Source: Acidiluteibacter ferrifornacis
GTDB lineage: Bacteria > Bacteroidota > Bacteroidia > Flavobacteriales_E > Vicingaceae
Length of the DNA: 64,000 nt
Direction: 5' to 3'
Assembly (NCBI RefSeq): GCF_009909615.1
Contig: NZ_WWNE01000003.1
Location: 178,867-242,866 of the forward strand
The position numbers were made by a program, and so were the translations under genes. The notes below the pieces were generated by a model that saw only the letters and a list, made by a program, of their open reading frames with translations, made no database searches and was not told the DNA's origin. Of the stretch, positions 1 through 8,287 are shown piece after piece. Position 1 is the first letter of the stretch. Each line of letters starts with the position of its first letter.

Positions 1-1
1 T

Positions 2-1165
2 TCGAAAAAAACGAAAAACATCATTAACATCATTTCTTGGATTTCGATGTTAAGTATTGGGGTTGGAAGTCTAGCACTAATTGTGGTTCTTTCAGTTTTC
101 AATGGTTTACAATCACTCGTGGAATCCATGTATGAATCTTTTGAACCGGACATTAAAATTACGGCTTCAAAAGGAAAAACCATCGACCTTTCGTTGTTCC
201 CCTTAGAGGAGATAGAACAAATGGAAGGAGTGATTCATTACTCAAAAGTCATAGAAGAAGTTGTTGGAGTAAAGAATGGAGAAAAGCAATGCATCGCTAC
301 CATTAAAGGAGTTGAAGAGTCTTTTCTAGACATGTCGAATTTAGATAGTGTTTTAGTAGATGGATCGGCTGTCCTAAAAAGCAATGGTATAAATTATGCC
401 ATTGTTGGATACGGAATCGCAGTTCGTTTATCAATGTATCTTCAGAGTGGAGAAAACCTCAGTATCTACATCCCCAAACGTGGAAATGTAAGCTCGCTCA
501 ACTTAGCTTCTGCATTTACCTTCAAGCAAATTACACCTTCTTCTATCTTTTACATCAATCCTGATATCGATGATAAATATATCGTAGTCCCATTGGAGTT
601 TATTCAGTCGTCTTTGGATTACGAAAATAAAATCACTTCTTTGGAACTCAGTATTGCTAGCAAAGATCAACTTGCAGTTATTCAAGAAAGGCTTCAGCAG
701 AAACTAGGTGATGAATATAAAGTAGAGAACCGATATGAAATGAATGCATTGCTCTACAAAACTAATCAAGCTGAAAAGTGGATTACTTTTATGATTCTTG
801 CCTTCATTTTATTGATTGCTGCTTTTAACATTCTATCTTCTCTAACCATATTAATTATGGACAAAAAAGAAGACATAAAAGTATTGAGAAGCATGGGTGC
901 CAGTAAGAAACTCATTCAGAAAATCTTTTTCACAGAAGGAATTTTGATTAACCTAATTGGAGCAGGTGGTGGACTACTATTAGGTACTATTATTTGCTTG
1001 ATTCAACAACACTTTGGCATTTTGAAACTTTCAGGCGGAATTGTTGAATACTATCCAGTAGAATTGCAAGGTTTAGATTTTATCCTAATCTTATTCACTG
1101 TAATACTAATCGGAGGTCTTTCTTCTTACCTTCCTGTTAAAGTATTGACTAAAAAACTACTGTAA
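2..1165 (+). CDS. ABC transporter permease, LolC/LolE-FtsX type (5' partial)
   Basis: Inner-membrane permease of the FtsX/MacB superfamily, probably of the lipoprotein-releasing (LolC/E) type that hands lipoproteins to the outer membrane. The open frame continues to the left edge without a stop (…NIINIISWISMLSIGVG…), so the Met at 47 is internal and the true start lies outside the window. The visible protein has the first membrane segment at the edge, a periplasmic domain of about 200 residues, and the FtsX-type three-helix block in the last 130 residues (around ITFMILAFILLIAAFNIL, then GGGLLLGTIICLI and LDFILILFTVILIGG). The partner ATPase is not visible. Family assignment is firm; Lol rather than another FtsX-type export role is inferred. 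Confidence 0.82.
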   Translation, partial: SKKTKNIINIISWISMLSIGVGSLALIVVLSVFNGLQSLVESMYESFEPDIKITASKGKTIDLSLFPLEEIEQMEGVIHYSKVIEEVVGVKNGEKQCIATIKGVEESFLDMSNLDSVLVDGSAVLKSNGINYAIVGYGIAVRLSMYLQSGENLSIYIPKRGNVSSLNLASAFTFKQITPSSIFYINPDIDDKYIVVPLEFIQSSLDYENKITSLELSIASKDQLAVIQERLQQKLGDEYKVENRYEMNALLYKTNQAEKWITFMILAFILLIAAFNILSSLTILIMDKKEDIKVLRSMGASKKLIQKIFFTEGILINLIGAGGGLLLGTIICLIQQHFGILKLSGGIVEYYPVELQGLDFILILFTVILIGGLSSYLPVKVLTKKLL

Positions 1166-1246
1166 TACCGATTAACTTCTAAGCTCTATTTTTAATTGCA
1201 GTTGTGAAAATCGAAGTATTAAACGGCAATCAAAATCATCCCACTC

Positions 1247-1285
1247 AACGTTATAATTAGCTTGGTATTTACTACTTATAACGTT
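1247..1285. repeat. Inverted repeat between convergent genes
   Basis: AACGTTATAA (1247-1256) pairs perfectly with TTATAACGTT (1276-1285) across a 19-base loop, touching the dusB stop codon. It lies between the convergent permease and dusB genes, so it may help end transcription, but there is no T tract on either side and the stem is AT-rich. Confidence 0.3.
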
Positions 1286-2283
1286 TAATTAGATAACATT
1301 CCCTCGGCTGCATAATGCGCCTTAATCGCTTCAAAAACTTCGAATAATTCTTTTTGTTCGTCGAGAGTCACTAATTGCATTCTAAATTCTTTGAAATGCG
1401 CAATCCCCTTAAAATAGTTGGTGTAGTGACGTCTCATTTCCATGATACCATTCCGTTCCCCTTTCCATTTGATGGACATTTCTAAATGGCGTCTTGCAGC
1501 TTCTAAGCGCTCATTAAATGTTGGTGCAGCTAGATGCTCAGCAGTCGCTAAAAAGTGCTTTATTTCTCTAAAAATCCATGGATAACCGATACTCGCACGA
1601 CCAATCATTACGCCATCTACTCCAAAGCGCTCTTTGTACAACTTTGCTTTTTCTGGAGAATCAATATCCCCATTCCCAAAAACAGGAATATGCATTCGTG
1701 GATTGTTTTTCACCTCTGCAATTAAGCTCCAGTCGGCTTCTCCTTTATACATCTGCTTTCGTGTACGACCGTGGATAGAAATTCCTTGAATTCCCACATC
1801 TTGTAATCGTTCTGCAACTTCGACAATGTATTTCGTATTGTCGTCCCAACCCAATCTGGTCTTTACAGTAACTGGCAAATTAGTAGACTTTACGATTTCG
1901 GCAGTCATGCGCACCATTTTAGGAATATCTTGTAAAATTCCGGCACCAGCACCTTTACAAGCGACTTTCTTTACCGGACAACCGTAATTGATGTCAATAA
2001 TATCAGGATTGGCGGCAGCTGTCACTTCTGTTGCTTGCTTCATGGATTCAATATCATTTCCGAAAATTTGAATTCCAATTGGTCGCTCATATTCAAAAAT
2101 ATCTAACTTTTGAACACTTTTTACAGCGTCTCTAATTAAGCCCTCAGAAGATATAAACTCTGTATACATCAAATCTGCACCTTCTTCTTTGCATAGTGCA
2201 CGAAAAGGCGGATCACTTACATCCTCCATTGGAGCAAGTAATAAAGGGAAGTCCCCGAGTTCTATATTTCCTATCTTTGCCAC
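1285..2283 (-). CDS. dusB: tRNA-dihydrouridine synthase (DusB family)
   Basis: FMN-dependent enzyme that reduces uridines in the tRNA D-loop to dihydrouridine, using NADPH. 332 residues, normal length. The N-terminal FMN motif PLLLAPMEDVSD is at residues 13-24, the catalytic Cys is C102 in NYGCPVKKVACKGAGAGIL, and the TIM-barrel phosphate-binding end VFGNGDIDSPEKA plus GVMIGRASIGYPWIF follow. The C-terminal helical tRNA-binding domain is present. ATG start 40 bases from the divergent CPBP protease gene, so both promoters must lie in that short gap. In Bacteroidota this family is commonly annotated DusB; which U it modifies is not visible here. Confidence 0.93.
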   Translation of the reverse strand: MAKIGNIELGDFPLLLAPMEDVSDPPFRALCKEEGADLMYTEFISSEGLIRDAVKSVQKLDIFEYERPIGIQIFGNDIESMKQATEVTAAANPDIIDINYGCPVKKVACKGAGAGILQDIPKMVRMTAEIVKSTNLPVTVKTRLGWDDNTKYIVEVAERLQDVGIQGISIHGRTRKQMYKGEADWSLIAEVKNNPRMHIPVFGNGDIDSPEKAKLYKERFGVDGVMIGRASIGYPWIFREIKHFLATAEHLAAPTFNERLEAARRHLEMSIKWKGERNGIMEMRRHYTNYFKGIAHFKEFRMQLVTLDEQKELFEVFEAIKAHYAAEGMLSN

Positions 2284-2323
2284 TTAATATTTTTTACAAA
2301 ATTACTAAATCAATTACATCCTT

Positions 2324-3247
2324 TTGAAAACATTCCAAGATATCGTTTCCAAGCTTTTAATCCTTCTGGGAATTTGCTTAGTTGCAGGGAGCGTCATTTC
2401 GTTATTGAGCATTTTTTTAGTCCCATATATTTTCGATATTCCATCTGATAGTGCCCAAGATATATTCAATCATGCATCCAACCCAATGTATATCGGCGCA
2501 TTGAAATTTATCCAATTATTTAATTCTATTGGATTATTCGTCATTCCTCCATTTTTGTATGTCCTCTTCATCAAAGAAAAGCCTTTAGAGTTTTTGAACC
2601 TCAAAAAATCAGTCCACATCAGAACCCTAATTTTTCTTGGCCTGATTTACGTGATTAGTATTCCTGCTATGGAATGGTTAATTACGTTCAATAGCAAACT
2701 AGATTTACCCGACAGTTTAATACAGCTAGAGCAATGGATGAAAGCAGCAGAAGAGCGTGCTGCAGAGGTCACAAAAGCATTTTTAGCCATGAATGGAATC
2801 GGTGACTTGGTCATCAATTTAATCATCATTGCTGTTATTCCTGCGATTGGCGAGGAGTTATTGTTCCGTGGAGTTTTACAACGACAAATCAACATCTGGA
2901 GTAAAAATGGACACCTAGCCGTTTGGGTTGCCGCCTTTGTTTTTAGCGCCATCCACTTGCAATTCTACGGCTTCTTACCTCGACTTATACTGGGTGCCCT
3001 TTTCGGTTACTTTTATTTGTGGAGCAATAACTTATGGGTACCAATTATTGCGCATTTCATCAACAATGCATCTGCTGTGATAATTAGCTACTACATGGGC
3101 TCCCCTGAAACGGACATTCAATTGGAGGCTATGAATAGAGATGGTAGTGAAATGTATTTGATTATTTCGTTAGTTGTATTGTTCTTAACCTTGAAACGTT
3201 TTCGAGAGAATTTACGGGGAGAAATAGTGCATAAAGAAATTGAGTAA
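2324..3247 (+). CDS. CPBP-family intramembrane metalloprotease
   Basis: Polytopic membrane protein of the CAAX-protease/bacteriocin-processing (CPBP, Abi) family, 307 residues with about eight hydrophobic segments. All three family motifs are visible: EExxxR as GEELLFRGVLQRQ, FxxxH as FVFSAIHLQFYGF, and HxxxN as IIAHFINNASAV, so the metal-dependent glutamyl-protease site looks intact. The start is TTG at 2324; no in-frame ATG gives the N-terminal amphipathic MKTFQDIVSKLL. Divergent from dusB. Substrate unknown; family members process or confer immunity to peptides, but nothing nearby indicates that here. Confidence 0.85.
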   Translation: MKTFQDIVSKLLILLGICLVAGSVISLLSIFLVPYIFDIPSDSAQDIFNHASNPMYIGALKFIQLFNSIGLFVIPPFLYVLFIKEKPLEFLNLKKSVHIRTLIFLGLIYVISIPAMEWLITFNSKLDLPDSLIQLEQWMKAAEERAAEVTKAFLAMNGIGDLVINLIIIAVIPAIGEELLFRGVLQRQINIWSKNGHLAVWVAAFVFSAIHLQFYGFLPRLILGALFGYFYLWSNNLWVPIIAHFINNASAVIISYYMGSPETDIQLEAMNRDGSEMYLIISLVVLFLTLKRFRENLRGEIVHKEIE

Positions 3248-3409
3248 AACCAAAAAGCTTGTAATGAACATTATTAGAAATAAGCCACTTGGAAGATTAA
3301 TTTCTATCTATAAAAACGCCCCCCTATGTTTATATTAAAAAGCATGCCGAATAAATAAATTCAAAAAGCACATGTTTTTATCCATAAAATACGCGATCAA
3401 AGGTATATT

Positions 3410-3440
3410 ATAAAACCTAAGTTGGTAGCTTAGGTTTTAT
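3410..3440 (-). terminator. Hairpin terminator after the 90-residue secreted protein
   Basis: Perfect 12-bp stem ATAAAACCTAAG / CTTAGGTTTTAT with a 7-base loop, 20 bases past the stop of the gene at 3461-3733. On the minus strand the 3' arm itself ends in TTTTAT, giving a T-rich tail. It is symmetrical and could stop the CPBP transcript too. Confidence 0.55.
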
Positions 3441-3460
3441 GAAAAAAAGAAGATTTTAAA

Positions 3461-3733
3461 TCATTGAGGGACTACTTTACCTGAAGATTTGGGTTTCTCA
3501 GCATCCACTTCTTTTATTAAATCATCAATTGCTCTACTTTTTTCTTCGTTCCTCCTCTCCTCTTCAGCTTTCCTTTGTTTTGCAACTGCCTCATCATTTG
3601 CAGCCTTTTCTTTTGCCGCTTTTGCCCAAGAGTCTTCTACAACTTTTTGCGATGCTTCACTTGGGTTTTGATTTTGTCCAACAGCTATTATCGAAAATGA
3701 TAACATAGCTGCTACGAATATTACTTTTTTCAT
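3461..3733 (-). CDS. Small secreted Lys/Glu-rich protein of unknown function
   Basis: 90 residues. A clear signal peptide (MKKVIFVAAMLSFSIIAVGQ, cleavage probably after VGQ) is followed by a highly charged, Ala/Glu/Lys-rich helical segment (SWAKAAKEKAANDEAVAKQRKAEEERRNEE) likely to form a single alpha helix or coiled coil, then a Pro/Lys/Ser tail. I do not recognise a family. It is probably periplasmic or exported. It stands alone, with a hairpin after it and a long perfect inverted repeat upstream of it (3794-3835). Expression as a real gene is supported mainly by the signal peptide and the flanking signals. Confidence 0.65.
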   Translation of the reverse strand: MKKVIFVAAMLSFSIIAVGQNQNPSEASQKVVEDSWAKAAKEKAANDEAVAKQRKAEEERRNEEKSRAIDDLIKEVDAEKPKSSGKVVPQ

Positions 3734-3793
3734 AACTTTTATTTTTTCTAAAGATATTCTAACATGAATAAAATTGCAAATATCTCACCATAA

Positions 3794-3835
3794 ATACCTG
3801 AATGTAAGTATGAACAATTACTTACATTCAGGTAT
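3794..3835. repeat. 16-bp perfect inverted repeat upstream of the small secreted gene
   Basis: ATACCTGAATGTAAGT (3794-3809) is followed after a 10-base loop by its exact reverse complement (3820-3835). It lies 60 bases upstream of the minus-strand start at 3733 and about 90 bases beyond the fumC terminator. No T tract follows. It could be an operator, an mRNA leader hairpin or a small repetitive element. Confidence 0.6.
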
Positions 3836-3923
3836 GTTTAAGGTAAAAGAAGAACGTTATTAATAAAATACTTGAAAACTAAATAAAGCTACAACTGCTT
3901 GTTCACGTAGACAAGCATAAACC

Positions 3924-3962
3924 AAAAAGCCTCCAAGAACATAAAATTCTTGAAGGCTTTTT
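3924..3962 (-). terminator. fumC rho-independent terminator
   Basis: Minus strand reads AAAAAGCCTTCAAGAA, loop, TTCTTGGAGGCTTTTT: a stem of about 16 pairs with one mismatch, ending in five T. It begins 18 bases after the fumC stop codon. The A/T arms make it effective in either direction. Confidence 0.8.
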
Positions 3963-3979
3963 AAATATCCTAAATTGGA

Positions 3980-5380
3980 TTAACTCAAAGAGCCAATCAT
4001 ATCTTCTGGTTTCACCCACTGGTCAAATTGATCAGCTGTTAGGTAACCCAAATTGATTGCTTCTTCTTTCAAAGTCGTACCATTTTCATGGGCCGTTTTT
4101 GCAATTTTAGACGCTTTGTCGTATCCAATATGTGTGTTCAAAGCAGTCACCAACATTAATGAGTTGTTCAAGTTTTTCTTAATGTTAGCATAGTTTGGTT
4201 CGATACCTACTGCACAATTCACATCAAAAGAAACACAAGCATCACCAATTAAACGGGCAGACTCTAATAAGTTTTTCGCCATCATTGGTTTGAACACATT
4301 CAATTGAAAGTGTCCATTCATTCCACCTGTGGTTACTGCTACATCATTTCCTACTACTTGTGCACAAACCATTGTCAATGCTTCACACTGCGTGGGGTTT
4401 ACCTTACCTGGCATGATAGAAGAACCTGGCTCATTCGCAGGAATATTAATTTCACCAATTCCACATCTAGGTCCTGAAGCCAACAAACGAACATCATTTG
4501 CAATTTTCATTAAGCTAACAGCCAATTGCTTCAATGCTCCATGCGTTTCAACCAATGCATCATGTGCAGCTAAAGCTTCAAATTTATTTTCGGCAGAAAT
4601 AAATGGCAAACCGCTAAACTCAGCAATCTTTTTTGCCACTAACTCTGCATACCCTTTTGGCGTATTAATTCCTGTACCTACAGCTGTTCCGCCTAATGCT
4701 AATTCAGCCAAATGTGGCAATGTATTTTTCAATGCTTTTAGCCCATGATCCAATTGAGAGACAAATCCAGAAAATTCTTGACCTACTGTCAGCGGAGTGG
4801 CATCCATTAGGTGAGTTCTACCTATTTTCACTACATCCATGAAATCTTTTGAAATTCTATCCAAAGTATTTCTCAACTGCTCCACTCCTGGAATCGTAGT
4901 TTCTACCACCATTTTATAAGAAGCGATGTGCATTCCTGTTGGGAAAGTATCGTTAGAAGATTGCGATTTATTCACATCATCATTCGGGTGAATCATTGTT
5001 TTACCTTCGCCCAGTTTATTTCCTGCAATAACGTGTGCTCTGTTAGCAATCACCTCATTGGTATTCATATTTGATTGTGTTCCAGATCCAGTTTGCCAAA
5101 CTACCAAAGGAAATTGATCATCTAATTTACCTTCTAAAATCTCGTCACAAACTTTTGAGATTAAGTCTCTCTTCTCTGTATTTAATACCCCAAGCTCACA
5201 ATTAGTATGAGCTGCTGCCTTTTTCAAATAAGCAAAACCTCTTACGATTTCAATCGGCATGGTTTGCTTAGAATCGCCAATTTTAAAATTATTACGAGAT
5301 CTTTCTGTTTGAGCTCCCCAATATTTATCAGCTGGAACTTTCACTTCACCCATGGTGTCTTTCTCTATTCGGTAATCCAT
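3980..5380 (-). CDS. fumC: Class II fumarate hydratase
   Basis: TCA-cycle enzyme that interconverts fumarate and L-malate; iron-independent, homotetrameric, cytoplasmic. 466 residues, the usual length. The aspartase/fumarase signature [11 protein letters not shown] is intact at about residue 320, along with the catalytic-His region [19 protein letters not shown] and the substrate loop [19 protein letters not shown]. Starts [28 protein letters not shown], matching the family start. Monocistronic: a terminator follows and a small membrane-protein gene diverges upstream. Confidence 0.97.
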   Translation of the reverse strand: MDYRIEKDTMGEVKVPADKYWGAQTERSRNNFKIGDSKQTMPIEIVRGFAYLKKAAAHTNCELGVLNTEKRDLISKVCDEILEGKLDDQFPLVVWQTGSGTQSNMNTNEVIANRAHVIAGNKLGEGKTMIHPNDDVNKSQSSNDTFPTGMHIASYKMVVETTIPGVEQLRNTLDRISKDFMDVVKIGRTHLMDATPLTVGQEFSGFVSQLDHGLKALKNTLPHLAELALGGTAVGTGINTPKGYAELVAKKIAEFSGLPFISAENKFEALAAHDALVETHGALKQLAVSLMKIANDVRLLASGPRCGIGEINIPANEPGSSIMPGKVNPTQCEALTMVCAQVVGNDVAVTTGGMNGHFQLNVFKPMMAKNLLESARLIGDACVSFDVNCAVGIEPNYANIKKNLNNSLMLVTALNTHIGYDKASKIAKTAHENGTTLKEEAINLGYLTADQFDQWVKPEDMIGSLS

Positions 5381-5459
5381 TTTTATTGTATTTTTTATGA
5401 TTTGAAGGTTACTATTCTTAAAAATTGATTAAAATTGCAGTCACAAAAGAAATCAAATT

Positions 5460-5600
5460 ATGTTTACAGGAGGATTTTTACTTTTCTTAGCCATTTTTGG
5501 CCTCGCGTTTTGGGTATTAATATTCTTATCTGCATTTGCTCTTCCTTATGCAATCACTATGTTCGTGATTGAGAAATTGAAAGGCAAAAAAGCAGAATAA
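5460..5600 (+). CDS. Small single-pass membrane protein, 46 residues
   Basis: Short reading frame beginning ATG at 5460: MFTGGFLLFLAIFGLAFWVL, continuing with a hydrophobic stretch to about residue 37 and ending in a basic tail EKLKGKKAE. The hydrophobic core followed by a Lys-rich end is typical of genuine small membrane proteins. It fills the gap between the divergent fumC and the convergent arsC (stop 7 bases apart), and a -7-like TAAAATTG lies about 30 bases upstream. No known family; function unknown. Confidence 0.55.
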   Translation: MFTGGFLLFLAIFGLAFWVLIFLSAFALPYAITMFVIEKLKGKKAE

Positions 5601-5607
5601 GCTACTT

Positions 5608-5946
5608 TTACAGCAATTCTAATACATTTTCAGGTGGCCTTCCTAAGACCGCCTTGTTTCCTTTTACCACAATTGGTCGTTCAATTAGCTTTGGGTTTTC
5701 CAACATAATTGTAATCCACTCATCTTCTGTGAAGTTCGAATTCTTAAACTTTTCTTTATAAACTGCTTCTCCTTTTCTAAGGAGTTGAGAAGGTTGAATG
5801 TGTAATTTAGATAAAATCAACTTTAACTCCTCTCGAGTTGGAACCTCTTTCAAATACTCCACGACCTCTACATCTACGCCTGCATTTTTTATCAAGGCTA
5901 GTGTTTCTCTACTTTTTGTACATCGTGGATTGTGATAAATTTTCAT
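5608..5946 (-). CDS. arsC: ArsC/Spx-family reductase (arsenate reductase, glutaredoxin type)
   Basis: 112-residue thioredoxin-fold protein. The active-site loop is NPRCTKSRET with Cys9 followed by T-K-S, the ArsC pattern, not the CxxC of Spx. The three conserved basic positions appear in LLRKGE, LIERPIVV and LGRPPENV. The family reduces arsenate to arsenite with glutaredoxin/glutathione, but no other ars gene is nearby and Bacteroidota copies are often of uncertain substrate. It starts 9 bases after prfB ends, so it is probably transcribed with it. Confidence 0.85.
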   Translation of the reverse strand: MKIYHNPRCTKSRETLALIKNAGVDVEVVEYLKEVPTREELKLILSKLHIQPSQLLRKGEAVYKEKFKNSNFTEDEWITIMLENPKLIERPIVVKGNKAVLGRPPENVLELL

Positions 5947-5955
5947 AGTTTATTT

Positions 5956-7048
5956 TTATTTTCCGCCTCCATACTCCATTAAGTAGGCCTTGATAAATGG
6001 ATCCAAATCTCCATTCATTACATTATCTACATTGGAGGTTTCGTGGGCAGTTCTGACGTCTTTTACTAATTTGTAGGGATGCATTACATAGTTTCTAATT
6101 TGAGAACCCCACTCAATTTTTTTCTTTTCAGATTCAATTTCAGCCCGCTTCTCTAACTTTTTACGCATCTCTATCTCATACAATTGCGATTTTAACAACT
6201 GCATGGCTTTTTCCTTATTTCCTAATTGTGACCTGGTCTCGGTATTGTCAATTACAATTCCTGAAGGCTTGTGGTGTAATCGAACCCCGGTTTCTACCTT
6301 GTTCACATTTTGTCCACCAGCACCACCAGAACGGAAAGTATCCCAAGTAATATCGGCAGGATTAATATTAATTTCTATTGAGTCATCCACCAAGGGATAA
6401 ACATATACCGACACAAAAGAGGTGTGTCGTTTTGCATTACTATCAAAAGGTGAAATCCTCACCAACCGATGAACGCCATTCTCTCCTTTCAAGTAGCCAT
6501 ATGCAAATTCTCCATCTACTTCTAGGGTTACAGTCTTCACACCAGCCACATCGCCTTCTTGAAAATCTAACTCCTTCACTTTGCAATTATGCTTCTCTGC
6601 CCATTGAAGATACATGCGCATTAGCATTGAGGCCCAGTCACAACTTTCAGTTCCACCGGCTCCTGCAGTAATTTGAATTACAGCACTCAACACATCTTCT
6701 TCCTCGCTCAACATTTTCTTGAACTCCAACTCCTCTACTGCAGCAGTTGCTTTATCAAAAGCTTGCTTTAGTTCAACCTCTGTTGCTTCTTCTTCTTTAT
6801 AGAATTCATAAATTACTTGCAAATCGTCTACAGCTGCCTTTGATGAGCTGTAACCATCTGTCCAAACCTTTTGATCACGGATTTGTTTCAGAAATTTTTC
6901 TGCAGCTTTAGGATCATCCCAAAATTCAGGTAATTGAGTTCGCTGCTCGTCTTCCGCAATTTGAATTAATTTGTCATCAATGTCAAAGATACCCCCTTAG
7001 CGCTTCCACACGCCCAACAAGCTCTTTGATGTTATCTTGAGTTACCAT
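5956..7048 (-). CDS. prfB: Peptide chain release factor 2, programmed +1 frameshift
   Basis: RF2 ends translation at UGA and UAA. The gene is in two frames: ATG at 7048 opens a 21-codon leader [21 protein letters not shown] that stops at TGA (6985-6983); a +1 shift at CTT-TGA-C continues as [22 protein letters not shown]… to the stop at 5956, about 363 residues in all, as expected for RF2. The stop-codon recognition tripeptide SPF ([12 protein letters not shown]) and the peptidyl-hydrolysis GGQ ([15 protein letters not shown]) are present. An internal Met at 6822 would give only 288 residues and lose domain 1. Autoregulated: low RF2 favours frameshifting. arsC follows 9 bases later. Confidence 0.96.
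6982..6997 (-). promoter_or_regulatory. prfB programmed frameshift signal
   Basis: Minus strand reads AGGGGGTATCTTTGAC. It contains the SD-like AGGGGG, a three-base spacer, the slippery CUU codon and the in-frame UGA followed by C (a weak stop context). This is the same arrangement as the classical RF2 autoregulatory site. The stop codon itself is at 6985-6983 and decoding resumes with GAC at 6984-6982. Confidence 0.96.
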
Positions 7049-7149
7049 ATAGGTCAGTTAGTAAATGAAAGCCCAAAATTAAGCCTTATCAATGAATTTA
7101 AATGGCTAAATAGTTGTTATTTTAGCAATATAATTTCTACCCTATTTAA

Positions 7150-7740
7150 ATGCCAACCCCAGAAGAAAGACGTGCGCTGAGGAGAATAAAACGAGTCTTG
7201 GTTCAGGAGCAATACCGCAGGAATCCGCCGACAAAAGCACCAGAAAGAAAGGATAATATGGAAACCATTCATATCATTATGGTTCTTGCCTTTTTTATTG
7301 GATTAGGCATGATTGTCATCTTTGCCAGCGAAACCGTTATCTCTATTTGGGGAATTACGAAAATTTTTGCTTTCTTCCTTTCCATCACTCTGCTGATACC
7401 CATTAAATGGTACCGAAAAAAGTTAACGATGAATGTTTATGAATTTTTCTTGCTTAGCTTATTGGGGTACGCTCCTTTTCTCACGGGATTGATTTTCACA
7501 GTTAATTATATAAATCGGTCAAACTTTCACGTGGAGAAGTATCCCATTGAGTCTATCGAAAGAGGAATTTATTTTTCGGACATCATCTTAAAGAATGATA
7601 CTTTAAGCGAATACGCCATCCTAACAAGCTTCGACAATAGAGATTCAACGTTTTATATAGGTAGAAAGCAAATGCGATATGAATTTAAAGATGGAGGCTT
7701 AGGTCTGAAAATCCTTCTCGACAAACGAGCTACTCCTTAA
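7150..7740 (+). CDS. Membrane protein of unknown function
   Basis: 196 residues. A basic, Arg/Pro-rich cytoplasmic N-terminus of about 38 residues (PTPEERRALRRIKRVL) precedes three predicted membrane segments (IHIIMVLAFFIGLGMIVIF, IFAFFLSITLLIPI, FFLLSLLGYAPFLTGLIFTV), then a C-terminal soluble part of about 75 residues with alternating charged and hydrophobic residues. I do not recognise it. ATG start at 7150; divergent from prfB. Its last 11 bases overlap the convergent recX gene. Confidence 0.65.
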   Translation: MPTPEERRALRRIKRVLVQEQYRRNPPTKAPERKDNMETIHIIMVLAFFIGLGMIVIFASETVISIWGITKIFAFFLSITLLIPIKWYRKKLTMNVYEFFLLSLLGYAPFLTGLIFTVNYINRSNFHVEKYPIESIERGIYFSDIILKNDTLSEYAILTSFDNRDSTFYIGRKQMRYEFKDGGLGLKILLDKRATP

Positions 7741-8221
7741 AAAGTTCATCTAAAATTTCGATAATTAGAGCGCTTTCATATCCTTTTTGAGCAGCAGTTC
7801 TATATAGCTTGCCTTTTAGCTCGAACTGTTCGTTTTTATCCAATTCTTTGAGAGATTCTGGCATCTTTTTAACAATAACCTTCTCTAGTGTTTTTTTATA
7901 GTCTTCTAATTTTATCTGTTCAAAAGCCTCTAGTATTAACGAGTCACTGATTTTGTGAAACTTCAATCCTTGACGAATCTTTATTCTCCCCCATCCCTTT
8001 ACATTAAACTTCCCTCTGGCATAGGCCATCGAAAACCGTTTATTTGATACAAACTTTGAATCTATCAAATCATCCAAAACTTTATCGATGATCTTTTGAT
8101 CGGCTCCCCACTCTTTCATTTTTCGTTCCATTTCTACCTCACTTCGCTCTCTATACAAACAAAACTTTTGAGCCTTGTCTAAAACTTTTTCTAGCGTTAA
8201 TGGGTTTTGAAAATGATTCAT
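7730..8221 (-). CDS. recX: RecX-family regulatory protein
   Basis: RecX modulates RecA by binding its filament. The protein from ATG 8221 (MNHFQNPLTLEKVLDKAQKFCLYRERSEVEM) is 163 residues, the normal RecX length, and carries the tandem three-helix repeats: motif LIDSKFVSNKRFSMAYARGKFNVKGWGRIKIRQGL is diagnostic. The frame is open up to 8350, but that extension has no family match and would run over the divergent MFS gene at 8288, so I chose 8221. recA is not in the window. Confidence 0.85.
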   Translation of the reverse strand: MNHFQNPLTLEKVLDKAQKFCLYRERSEVEMERKMKEWGADQKIIDKVLDDLIDSKFVSNKRFSMAYARGKFNVKGWGRIKIRQGLKFHKISDSLILEAFEQIKLEDYKKTLEKVIVKKMPESLKELDKNEQFELKGKLYRTAAQKGYESALIIEILDELFKE

Positions 8222-8287
8222 CGAATGGGTAATAGTAACTTTGCTCAAATTAACAGAAATCGATATTAAAATCGGCATAATTTCAAA

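Noticed and set aside
3278..3350. 24-codon frame between the CPBP gene and its convergent neighbour
   Set aside because: No signal peptide, no conservation evidence, and likely chance in AT-rich DNA.
5956..6822. Short prfB from the internal Met at 6822
   Set aside because: Lacks domain 1; the two-frame reading with the classical frameshift site explains the upstream coding sequence.
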